A stretch of 20,768 nt of DNA from the NCBI GenBank assembly GCA_964621645.1, contig CAZUMH010000062.1, positions 1 to 20,768 on the forward strand, read 5' to 3'. The notes beneath the pieces are model-generated. The model was given only the letters and a program-made list of their open reading frames with translations, had not been told where the DNA came from and ran no database searches. Positions 13,916-20,768 of this stretch are shown here, piece after piece. A program made the translations under genes and the position numbers. Numbering within the stretch: position 1 is the first letter of the stretch; the number at the start of each line of letters is the position of its first letter. Source of the DNA: CAZUMH01 sp964621645 (GTDB lineage: Bacteria; Zhuqueibacterota; QNDG01; JAGLOF01).

Positions 13916-15714
13916 TGTCCGGAACTATTCACATAATGAGCAGGAATAGAAGATTCCTTCCCCTCCTGCTGATGGTTTTCCTCCTGTCCCCGGCTGTTTC
14001 CTCCCGGGGCCAGGCAAGGGGGACGGTCATCTCCTCCGTTCATCTGTCGGGAGCCGCGCACATCGATCCCAAGGAGAAGGATACTCTGCTTCAATCCCTG
14101 CGGGGCGATACCTTGTCCGCAGCTTTGCTGCAGGGGAAGGTGGAACTTCTCCTGCAATCCTGTCGACGAAGCGGATACTATTTTGCCCGCTGCGATTCCG
14201 CTGTCATCAGGATGGAACCGGACAGTGCCTCCTGCAGTGTAGACATTACTATCACCGAGGGAGAACAGCTTCGGGTGGAAAACCTTGAATTGGTTGTTTC
14301 CGGCGGGATACAAGAAGATGATATCCGCTCCCTCCTGAACACAAGAAAGGGAGGGTTCCTTATTCAGGATGTCGTCCTTCATGACATGGAGAGAATCCTC
14401 GCTTACCTGGAAGACCGGGGATATCCGCTCGCGAGGGTAGCGATCCGCCGGCTAGATATCAGGACGGATCCTTCGCCGCCGGGAGTATTGCTAACACTTG
14501 AGGCAGTACCCGGAACCCCAATCCCTCTGGGAGAGATCAGGTTCAGGGGCAACAGCATTACCGCTGCCCGGGTGCTGTTGAGAGAGACGCGTCTTCGCCG
14601 GGGCAGTCCCTTCTCGAGAAGCGCCCTGGAATCCGCGCGGGCCAGGCTTCGGCGTCTTTTATACCTGCGTTCCGCGGATGAGCCGGAGATCGTGTTTACC
14701 GAAGGTGAGGCTCAGGTGACCTTCCCCGTCGAAGAGGCCAGGTCCAATACGTTCGACGGATTACTGGGATATGTTCCGTCGGAAAACGAACGGGAAAAGG
14801 GCTATATGATCGGAGAGATCGATCTTGACTTTGAAAATCTGCTGGGCACCGGGCGGGCCCTGCGTGTCTTCTGGCAGAAGAAGGACCGTTTTTCCCAGCT
14901 GATGCGTCTCGCTTATGAAGAACCCTGGCTCCTGGGACTTCCCTGGAACGCCGGCGCCTCCTTTCAGCAGGAGATCCGGGATACCAGCTATGTAAAGCGG
15001 GAGCTCAGAATCACGGGGCGATATGATCCATACAGAAGTCTTTCTTTGACTCTGGGAGCGGGAAGCAGTGAGGTGCTGCCTGATTCCCTGGCCGCGATGC
15101 TTCAATCGATCCCCCGGAGCAGGGATTTATTCCTTTCCCTGTCCGCGGATTATTCCACCTTAAACGATGTAAATAATCCCAGACGGGGGGTGCGGTATCT
15201 CACCTCTCTGGAGATAGGCAGGAAAGAGAATCTGGGTCCGGATGCGCTTCTTTCCGAGGGGGATATTTCCGCCCGCTCTTCGACCAGACATCTCGTGGTA
15301 GATTGTTTCATGGCCGCAGAAGTAGCGAAGAATCATGTCGCATACCTGCATCTGCACGGCGAAGAGATCAGGACGGGTGAAGGCAAGGTGCCTATCAGTG
15401 ATCAGATACGGTTTGGGGGTGCCAGGACATTACGAGGCTACAACGAGGACCGTTTCAGCTCTACCCTGGCATCCTGGAACACCCTGGAATACCGTTTTCT
15501 CTTCGGGCCCCGGTCCCGTGTTTTTCTGTTTCTGGATGGCGCGGTTTACCGGCGGGAAGATGCGGACAAGAATAATTACACGGTGAAATTCGGCTATGGA
15601 TTCGGCCTGCGTCTGGAAACCAGGCTTGGCGTTGTCGGCATCGATTATGGATTGGGCGAGGGGGCAACCCTTACAAGTGCCAAGATACATGTAGGGCTGG
15701 AGAACAATTTTTAA
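13915..15714 (+). CDS. Omp85 superfamily protein (BamA/TamA-like)
   Basis: Up to 599 residues: a signal peptide, POTRA-like domains in the periplasm, then a 16-strand type beta-barrel. POTRA features are GTVISSVHLSGAAHI, EGEQLRVENLELVVSGGIQEDDIRSLL and IPLGEIRFRGNSITAARVLL. The barrel has the diagnostic motif R507-G508-Y509 in FGGARTLRGYNEDRF (loop 6 VRGF/Y motif) and ends in phenylalanine. It is shorter than a five-POTRA BamA, closer to TamA-like or accessory Omp85 proteins. The start ATG overlaps the preceding stop (TAATG), but a second ATG at 13936 (MSRNRRFLPLLLMVFLL) gives a tidier signal peptide; neither has a good ribosome site, consistent with coupled translation. It probably inserts or exports an envelope protein, perhaps the barrel encoded upstream. 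Confidence 0.88.
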   Translation: MSGTIHIMSRNRRFLPLLLMVFLLSPAVSSRGQARGTVISSVHLSGAAHIDPKEKDTLLQSLRGDTLSAALLQGKVELLLQSCRRSGYYFARCDSAVIRMEPDSASCSVDITITEGEQLRVENLELVVSGGIQEDDIRSLLNTRKGGFLIQDVVLHDMERILAYLEDRGYPLARVAIRRLDIRTDPSPPGVLLTLEAVPGTPIPLGEIRFRGNSITAARVLLRETRLRRGSPFSRSALESARARLRRLLYLRSADEPEIVFTEGEAQVTFPVEEARSNTFDGLLGYVPSENEREKGYMIGEIDLDFENLLGTGRALRVFWQKKDRFSQLMRLAYEEPWLLGLPWNAGASFQQEIRDTSYVKRELRITGRYDPYRSLSLTLGAGSSEVLPDSLAAMLQSIPRSRDLFLSLSADYSTLNDVNNPRRGVRYLTSLEIGRKENLGPDALLSEGDISARSSTRHLVVDCFMAAEVAKNHVAYLHLHGEEIRTGEGKVPISDQIRFGGARTLRGYNEDRFSSTLASWNTLEYRFLFGPRSRVFLFLDGAVYRREDADKNNYTVKFGYGFGLRLETRLGVVGIDYGLGEGATLTSAKIHVGLENNF

Positions 15715-15728
15715 GAAACAGAGAGCGC

Positions 15729-15759
15729 TTGACATGGTGTTGATTACGTCGTACATTAG
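15729..15759 (+). promoter_or_regulatory. Candidate promoter of the TPR lipoprotein gene
   Basis: TTGACA at 15729-15734, then 17 bases, then TACATTAG at 15752-15759. This fits both a sigma-70 spacing and the Bacteroidetes TTG-N20-TAnnTTTG pattern with one mismatch. It lies in the only gap (76 bases) between otherwise overlapping envelope genes. Confidence 0.45.
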
Positions 15760-15790
15760 CAGGTAATGGTTTCCCAGCGGGAAGGAAGTT

Positions 15791-18061
15791 ATGAGAATAT
15801 ATCGTTTGTTTGCCGTCGTTCTGGTGCTGTTAATCAGCGGCTGTGCCTATTTTAACACCTTTTACAATGCCAAACGCTACTACCGGGCAGCCCAGAATGA
15901 AACCCGGAAAAACATGAATGAGGCCCTGACTCAGGCGGAAAGCAGCAATTACGATAAAGCCATTGAAAAATCACTGAAACTGCTGGATGAATACCCTGAG
16001 AGCCGCTATGTCGACGACGCCCTTCTCCTTCTGGGAAAAAGTTATTTTTACAAGAAAGAATATAATAAATCATTGGAATATTTAAATTATCTGCACCAAT
16101 CCTTTCCTCAAAGCAAGCTTAATTCAGAAGCGCGTCTCTGGTTCGGACGCAACTATCTTGAAATGCATCAGTTCGCTGCTGCCGATTCCGCTTTTAAACC
16201 ACTTATCTTAAAGAATGATTCCAAAGCTACTAAAGCGCTGGCCAATTACTATCTCGGGCAGGCGGAGGCCCGGGAAGGGAAATTTGAGGGAGCTATCAGG
16301 TATTATCAGGAATCCCTTAATCTGGGGCTGGGCGAGAAACAAGCGGAGGCTTTGTTTCAAATCGGAGCCGCTTATGATACGCTGAATGTTCAGGATAAGG
16401 CTGCCGATTATTTTCTGCGGGTTGAGGACGCGGAACCCAGCTGGGAGCTGCTCTTCGAATCTCGCTACCGTTACGCCATTGCTTTGCGAAAGATGAACCG
16501 TATTGACGAGGCTATCAGGCAGTTCGAGAGGCTCCTGAGTGACCAGAAAAACAGTAAACGCTTTGGAGAGATCAAACTTGAGATCGGCCAGTGCAGTGAG
16601 GACCAGGGTGATGTTACCGGAGCCATTCTGGCTTATCACGATTTGATACAAGAGCATCCCCGCACAAAGGAAGCGGCCGAGGCCTATTACCGGCTTGGTC
16701 ATATCTATGAGAAAGAAAAGGTGGATTATGAACGGGCCCTGGCTTCCTATTATCAGATACCTCTGGTGTATCCGAGCTATGAACTGGCTGATTCCGCTGA
16801 GGTCAAGAAGCTGAGCCTGCAGCGTTTTATGGCATTGCGGGAAGTGATTGGAATGGCGAATGAGGGTAGGGAGGGGAGCGTGGACCTCACACAGATGCAG
16901 GCCGTTTCCGACAGCCTGGCCCGTCAATTGGTCGCTGAAATGGATTCAACCAAGCAGAATTCTGCTGCAAATACTAATCAAAATCCGTCAAATGCAGCCG
17001 ACCGGCGAAATCAGGTTCAACAAGGCGGCCCTCCGACGAATCAGCAGGGATCACGTTCCGCAAACAATCAACGGAGAAATCCCACCAGCACTCACAATAA
17101 AGAACTGGATGTCTTTAGCACTGAGGAAACGGACAGGAATCTCTTTCTGCTGGCCGAACTCTATCTCTTCCAAATGTCTCTTCCTGATTCGGCTTTGGCT
17201 CTTTACAAACGTATTATCGACGAATTCCCGGAAAGTCCCTATAGAATGCGGGCGCTGTATAACAGCGGTTACATCCTGGAGCGTGACTTAAAGGATACAA
17301 GTGCGGCCGAACGGTATAAACAGATGCTGCTGCGGCAATATCCCCAGAGTGAGCAAGCCAAGCGGATCCGGAAGAATGAGGGTATCGACCAGGATCTGAC
17401 AGCCGCGGATTCTCTCTCTCAGCTTTTACATGAGGCCGAAAGGTATCTTTTCGATAAAAAGGATTACCAGGGAGCAGATACTCTTTACCGGCGGATTTAC
17501 AACAGGTATCCGGATCACGCCGAAGGAGCCAGGGCTCTGTTCGCCCGGGCCTGGATTCGGGATGAATGTCTGCATCAGGATCAGGAAGCCAGGCGTCTCT
17601 ATAAGAAAGTAAAAGACGAATATCCCGGAACGGATTACGCCGTGAGGGCGGGGAAACTGCTTGCCGCAAAAATCGAGGATAATCAGAATAAAGAAGATAC
17701 TTCCGTAAAGAATAAACAGGAACCTCCCCTGATTGATAATACCAAATTGGAAGGGGTTGATATGAAAATCAATCCTTCCGGACCGGTGGAAGGATTAGAG
17801 GCCTTACAAAATCTGCTTGATTTTCCCCGGGAAATTCCCCTCTCCAGTATCCCCGCAACAATGAAGGTGCGGGTATTGATTAACAGTGATGGGAAACCCC
17901 AGAGGGTGATTTTAGAGGAGCCCACGGGTAACGAGCGGATAGACAGTGTCGTGCAGCGGGTTTGTATGCAGGTCCGTTACTATCCGCCGTCGGAAAAAGA
18001 TGAGAGCGGGAACGGCTGGGTCCAAGTCAATTTATTTTTACGTCCGGATAATCTCCCCTGA
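15791..18061 (+). CDS. TPR outer-membrane lipoprotein with TonB C-terminal-like domain
   Basis: 756-residue lipoprotein: signal and lipobox LISGC (C19), then AYFNTFYNAKRYYRAA. A first array of tetratricopeptide-like repeats runs to about residue 340 (for example AIEKSLKLLDEYPESRYVDD, SLEYLNYLHQSFPQSKLNSE). A disordered Asn/Gln-rich linker follows at about 385-435, and then a second TPR block (SALALYKRIIDEFPESPYRM, ADTLYRRIYNRYPDHAEGAR). The last ~70 residues (MKVRVLINSDGKPQRVILEEPTGNERIDSVVQRVCMQVRYYPP) match the TonB C-terminal domain pattern. The TPR half recalls BamD/CpoB-type periplasmic lipoproteins. TonB-type domains usually sit on an inner-membrane anchor, so their fusion to a lipoprotein is odd. 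The start has GAAGGAAG at 15781-15788. It follows the Omp85 gene and probably works with it. Confidence 0.85.
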   Translation: MRIYRLFAVVLVLLISGCAYFNTFYNAKRYYRAAQNETRKNMNEALTQAESSNYDKAIEKSLKLLDEYPESRYVDDALLLLGKSYFYKKEYNKSLEYLNYLHQSFPQSKLNSEARLWFGRNYLEMHQFAAADSAFKPLILKNDSKATKALANYYLGQAEAREGKFEGAIRYYQESLNLGLGEKQAEALFQIGAAYDTLNVQDKAADYFLRVEDAEPSWELLFESRYRYAIALRKMNRIDEAIRQFERLLSDQKNSKRFGEIKLEIGQCSEDQGDVTGAILAYHDLIQEHPRTKEAAEAYYRLGHIYEKEKVDYERALASYYQIPLVYPSYELADSAEVKKLSLQRFMALREVIGMANEGREGSVDLTQMQAVSDSLARQLVAEMDSTKQNSAANTNQNPSNAADRRNQVQQGGPPTNQQGSRSANNQRRNPTSTHNKELDVFSTEETDRNLFLLAELYLFQMSLPDSALALYKRIIDEFPESPYRMRALYNSGYILERDLKDTSAAERYKQMLLRQYPQSEQAKRIRKNEGIDQDLTAADSLSQLLHEAERYLFDKKDYQGADTLYRRIYNRYPDHAEGARALFARAWIRDECLHQDQEARRLYKKVKDEYPGTDYAVRAGKLLAAKIEDNQNKEDTSVKNKQEPPLIDNTKLEGVDMKINPSGPVEGLEALQNLLDFPREIPLSSIPATMKVRVLINSDGKPQRVILEEPTGNERIDSVVQRVCMQVRYYPPSEKDESGNGWVQVNLFLRPDNLP

Positions 18062-18112
18062 GAAACGTAAGGTATTTCAGATGGTCCCAAACAATTCAAT
18101 ACGTTTCGTTTG

Positions 18113-18922
18113 ATGAAGGGACAAGATAAAAATAGTCCTCCAATCATCACCCTGCTCACTGATTTCGGCGGAGGCAGCGGCTACCCGGCCGCCATGAAAG
18201 GAGTCATCCTGAGCCGGCTGCCAGGAGCGTCACTGGTGGACATTAGTCATGAAGTGCCTCCTCAGGATATCCCTCATGCCTCTTTCCTGCTGAAGATGGT
18301 CTGGCCTTTTTTCCCGAAGGGTACTGTCCATATCGTTGTCGTGGATCCGGGAGTGGGGAGCCGCCGCCGCATCCTCACCGTTGAGGCCGCAGGGCGGATG
18401 TTCCTGGCGCCGGATAATGGAGTCCTGGCGTACATTTTTCACTCTCAACCCGATCTCCGTGTTCATACGTTGACGAATCCTGAATTATTTCTGCCCCGGA
18501 CAAGCTATACCTTTGAAGGGAGGGATAGATTCGCCCCGGCGGCGGCGGCCCTGGCATCCGGCTTGCCTTTGGAAGAGACCGGCCCGGCGGTTCTGGACTT
18601 CAATAGAGGTAATGTGCCGCTGCCTGCCAGGAAGGGGAATAGGATAAAAGGAGAGATCATTCACATCGATCATTTCGGAAACTGCATTTCCAATATTGAC
18701 GCTTCCATGCTTGAAGATACCTCCTGCAGCATCAGCGTTGGGAAGCTAACCATACCAACAATTCTGCGCACCTATTGTCACGGGAAGGACGACAAACCCC
18801 TGGCTCTGATTGGCAGTCATGATTATCTGGAAATAGCCCTGCCTAATGGAGACGCCGGCCGGGAAATAGGAATCGAACGGGGCGACTCGGTGCTCGTTAC
18901 CCTCGAAACGGCTGCGGAATAA
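18113..18922 (+). CDS. SAM hydroxide adenosyltransferase (DUF62 family)
   Basis: 269-residue enzyme of the fluorinase/chlorinase-related family whose common members split S-adenosylmethionine with water or hydroxide to adenosine and methionine. Family motifs are LLTDFGGGSGY (D17), ISHEVPPQDI, VVVDPGVGSRRR (D78, R84-R86), LAPDNGVLAYI, and IIHIDHFGNCISNI near the C-terminal domain start. The Asp and Arg of the known Asp-Arg-His hydrolase triad appear present, but the position where I expect the His is E135 (TFEGRDRFAPAAA). ATG 18113 is preferred to TTG 18110; no clear ribosome site is visible. The gene lies 51 bases after the TPR lipoprotein and 42 before the protease. The physiological role of the family is still debated. 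Confidence 0.92.
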   Translation: MKGQDKNSPPIITLLTDFGGGSGYPAAMKGVILSRLPGASLVDISHEVPPQDIPHASFLLKMVWPFFPKGTVHIVVVDPGVGSRRRILTVEAAGRMFLAPDNGVLAYIFHSQPDLRVHTLTNPELFLPRTSYTFEGRDRFAPAAAALASGLPLEETGPAVLDFNRGNVPLPARKGNRIKGEIIHIDHFGNCISNIDASMLEDTSCSISVGKLTIPTILRTYCHGKDDKPLALIGSHDYLEIALPNGDAGREIGIERGDSVLVTLETAAE

Positions 18923-18964
18923 GGGTGAATCAGATTATCAGTAAAAAGAATCAAGGATAAACCC

Positions 18965-19888
18965 GTGAAAGAACGCCCCACCCCGCCATCTCAAATTCCG
19001 GATATAAAACGAATACCATTCAACGGAAGACACTTTCCCGGAAATAGAAAGCTCCTGCACCTGCTGCTCTTTCTTCTTACGGTTGCCTCAACTTTTCTGG
19101 TCGGTTTAGGGAGTGGTTTGACAGCAGCGCTTTTATATTCTGGGGGAATCATGAGTATTCTGCTTACCCATGAGATGGGACATTTTCTCATGGCCCGCAG
19201 ACACGGTATCAGCGCTTCTTTGCCTTTTTTTATTCCTCTGCCCCTGCCGCCCTTTGGAACCATGGGTGCGGTTATCAAGATGAAGGGCCGGGTTCCCGAT
19301 CGTAACGCTCTTATTGATGTTGGTGTCTCGGGCCCCCTGGCAGGCCTCGTGGTTTCCATCCCCGTTGTTATTGCGGGATTACAGCTTTCCACTGTGGTGG
19401 AACCCTTGCACCAGAGCGATCAGATCATTTCACTGGGTGATTCATTGCTTTTTTCCACCCTGACCAAACTTGTTTTGGGCCCGCTGGGTCCCCAGCAGGA
19501 CGTTCTCCTTCATCCCTTGGCCTATGCCGGCTGGGTAGGGCTTTTTGTTACGGCGCTCAATCTCCTGCCCATCGGACAGCTGGATGGGGGACACATTATT
19601 TACGCTTTATTTCAAAAGAGAAGTAAGTGGATCGCCTGGCTTTTTTATCTCAGCCTTGTTGTCATTTTTCTCTTTTTCTACGCCGGGTGGATTCTGCCGA
19701 TTATTGTATTTGTCTTTATTCGCAAACATCCGCCTACTCTTGATGACTCCCGTCCCCTCACTCGGGGGAGGGTTATCCTGGGCATCATAGCGCTGCTTTT
19801 TTTCATACTTACATTTACACCTGTACCATTCGGTTTCGGCGAAGGATTCATTCCTTTTGTAATTAAGGGAATAGGCATGCTGCACTGA
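18965..19888 (+). CDS. Site-2 protease family (M50) membrane metalloprotease
   Basis: 307-residue polytopic membrane zinc protease of the S2P/M50 family, cutting substrates within the membrane. The zinc motif H69-E70-M-G-H73 lies in a hydrophobic segment (SGGIMSILLTHEMGHFLMARRHG), and the third ligand aspartate is near residue 207 in NLLPIGQLDGGH. About six to seven hydrophobic segments are visible. No PDZ domain is present, unlike RseP, and the IPLPLPPFGTMGAVIKMKGRVPDRNAL region resembles the EGY1/S2P subgroup. The start is GTG with AAGGA at 18953-18957. It probably shares a transcript with the DUF62 gene. The substrate is unknown; anti-sigma factors are the usual target in bacteria. Confidence 0.92.
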   Translation: MKERPTPPSQIPDIKRIPFNGRHFPGNRKLLHLLLFLLTVASTFLVGLGSGLTAALLYSGGIMSILLTHEMGHFLMARRHGISASLPFFIPLPLPPFGTMGAVIKMKGRVPDRNALIDVGVSGPLAGLVVSIPVVIAGLQLSTVVEPLHQSDQIISLGDSLLFSTLTKLVLGPLGPQQDVLLHPLAYAGWVGLFVTALNLLPIGQLDGGHIIYALFQKRSKWIAWLFYLSLVVIFLFFYAGWILPIIVFVFIRKHPPTLDDSRPLTRGRVILGIIALLFFILTFTPVPFGFGEGFIPFVIKGIGMLH

Positions 19889-20103
19889 TCCTGAACCGCG
19901 GCTCCCGGTATTTCCTGATGGGTTTCCGATACTGGTGCCTCAGAAGAATTCTGGATCCAGTCTGTTTCAATCGTATAAAAGGAAACAATCCATCCAAAAT
20001 TTCTCTTGACTTTCTTAATTTTATTTATAAACATACTGTCAATATTATATTCTTCCCTGTAAATTTCTTTATAAGAAGAAATATTTTATTCCTTGATCGC
20101 TGA

Positions 20104-20145
20104 ATGTGATATTGCGGAGACCCGTTATCACATCCGGAATAACGG
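20104..20145 (+). promoter_or_regulatory. Overlapping, mutually exclusive hairpins
   Basis: ATGTGATA (20104-20111) pairs with TATCACAT (20126-20133). CCGTTAT (20122-20128) instead pairs with ATAACGG (20139-20145). The two stems share bases 20126-20128 and cannot form together. GTTATC (20124-20129) can also pair with GATAAC (20154-20159). The outer repeat could alternatively be a dyad operator. Confidence 0.35.
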
Positions 20146-20178
20146 AACAGAGATAACAGAAAGATTGTTTAAAAATTG

Positions 20179-20194
20179 TCCCTTTGTAAAGGGA
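20179..20194. repeat. Palindrome in the leader
   Basis: TCCCTTT-GT-AAAGGGA, a perfect 7-bp dyad about 100 bases before the GNAT-like start codon. It could be a protein-binding site or a short hairpin. Confidence 0.45.
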
Positions 20195-20291
20195 TCAAGG
20201 ATTGATTTTTTCCATCAATAAGAAAGAGAGATTATCGGGGTGCAGCCAGCCTCGATGATTATTTTATTATCGGAATTATTGTGGAGGCGAG

Positions 20292-20768
20292 ATGCCAATC
20301 ACCGTTAAAGAAGTCACGAAGAAGCATGAGCTGAAAAAATTTATATCATTCCCCTACAAGCTGTATGCGGGTAACGAATACTGGGTGCCGCCTTTGCGAT
20401 TTGATGAAATGAACACCTTAAGGAAAGACAAAAATCCAGCCTTTGATTTTTGTGAAGCGAAATACTGGCTAGCTTACAAAGATGGAAAAATTGCCGGGAG
20501 GATTGCCGGAATAATAAATACCCGGTTTATAGAAAAATGGGGGAAAAAACACGCGCGTTTCGGCTGGATTGATTTTATTGACGATGAGGAAGTATCAAAA
20601 GCATTGCTGGATACGGTGGAGCATTGGGCCAGGGAGAAGGGGATGGATGCTGTCGAAGGTCCGCTGGGATTTACCGATCTTGATTATGAAGGAATGTTGG
20701 TGGAGGGTTTTAAGGAACTCGGCACAATGGCGGCGATTTATAATTATCACTATTACCCGCAGCATCTT
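20292..20768 (+). CDS. GNAT-like acyltransferase family protein, 3' end outside the window
   Basis: First 159 residues of a gene that runs off the window. The ATG at 20292 has GGAGG at 20283-20287. Translation gives MPITVKEVTKKHELKKFISFPYKLYAGNEYWVPPLR, then DKNPAFDFCEAKYWLAYKDGKIAGRIAGIIN, RFGWIDFIDDEEVSKALLDTVEHWAREKGMDAVEGPLGFTDLDYEGMLVEGFKELGT. This is a conserved protein common in Bacteroidetes with a GNAT-like N-acetyltransferase fold (the AGRIAGIIN segment resembles motif A/B context); database records sometimes misname it as GTP cyclohydrolase. The reaction is unknown. Family members usually have YNYPYY where this one has YNYHYY. Confidence 0.8.
   Translation, partial: MPITVKEVTKKHELKKFISFPYKLYAGNEYWVPPLRFDEMNTLRKDKNPAFDFCEAKYWLAYKDGKIAGRIAGIINTRFIEKWGKKHARFGWIDFIDDEEVSKALLDTVEHWAREKGMDAVEGPLGFTDLDYEGMLVEGFKELGTMAAIYNYHYYPQHL

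Larger units (their letters stand above)
19889..20291. other. Long gene-free leader with inverted repeats
   Basis: About 400 bases between the protease and the GNAT-like gene with no supported gene; a 61-codon frame at 19918 has no ribosome site. TTGACT at 20006-20011 lies in very AT-rich DNA and could be part of a promoter, with TATAAA at 20026-20031 only 14 bases on. Inverted repeats at 20104-20145 and 20179-20194, and ATTGAT/ATCAAT at 20201-20219, lie between there and the start codon. The architecture suggests a regulated leader, but no known riboswitch class was recognised. Confidence 0.5.

Noticed and set aside
1..20768. CRISPR array, tRNA/rRNA genes, phage genes, integrase
   Set aside because: Looked for on both strands by eye; no regularly spaced repeats, cloverleaf-like genes or recognisable integrase frame were found. 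A small tRNA could still be missed without a covariance scan.

Overview
The window looks like part of a Gram-negative bacterium with an outer membrane, probably from the Bacteroidetes/FCB superphylum or a nearby candidate phylum. The grounds are Omp85 and a very large predicted outer-membrane barrel, several lipobox proteins, a RAYT transposase with REP-like hairpins, promoter candidates of the TTG-N19/20-TAnnTTT type, and a terminal GNAT-like gene of a kind common in Bacteroidetes. This is inference; no marker gene fixes the taxon. The sequence is a scaffold: 100 Ns (9287-9386) join two contigs, and the same 12 bases stand on both sides of the Ns.

Left part (1-4200) is AT-rich accessory DNA. 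It holds a class I SAM methyltransferase, a family 4 type glycosyltransferase and an FkbM-type methyltransferase, which look like surface-polysaccharide genes. The FkbM gene sits between two copies of a ~450 bp direct repeat, each carrying an identical 67-residue dodecin gene. The repeat edges and the FkbM gene edges coincide with short GTTTGGC-like motifs, and one junction folds like an integron attC site. This is the most unusual structure in the window.

Middle part (4204-9590): a Tat-exported type I sulfatase and a GH78 alpha-L-rhamnosidase lipoprotein form a two-gene operon, suggesting attack on a sulfated rhamnose-containing glycan. The operon is bracketed by two copies of a 48-bp repeat (43/48 identical). 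The right copy is followed by a REP-like hairpin and a RAYT (REP-associated tyrosine transposase) gene with further REP-like hairpins downstream, then the gap and a strong bidirectional hairpin terminator.

Right part (9591-20768) is GC-richer and looks like resident chromosome. NHL-repeat protein, a 1135-residue predicted outer-membrane beta-barrel and an Omp85 protein overlap by 4 and 1 bases and must be co-translated. Next, with its own promoter candidate, comes a TPR lipoprotein ending in a TonB C-terminal-like domain. These four make a plausible envelope system of unknown role. A SAM hydroxide adenosyltransferase (DUF62) gene and a site-2 protease gene follow. A 400-base gene-free leader with mutually exclusive hairpins precedes a GNAT-like gene cut by the window end. 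No tRNA, rRNA, CRISPR array or integrase was recognised.
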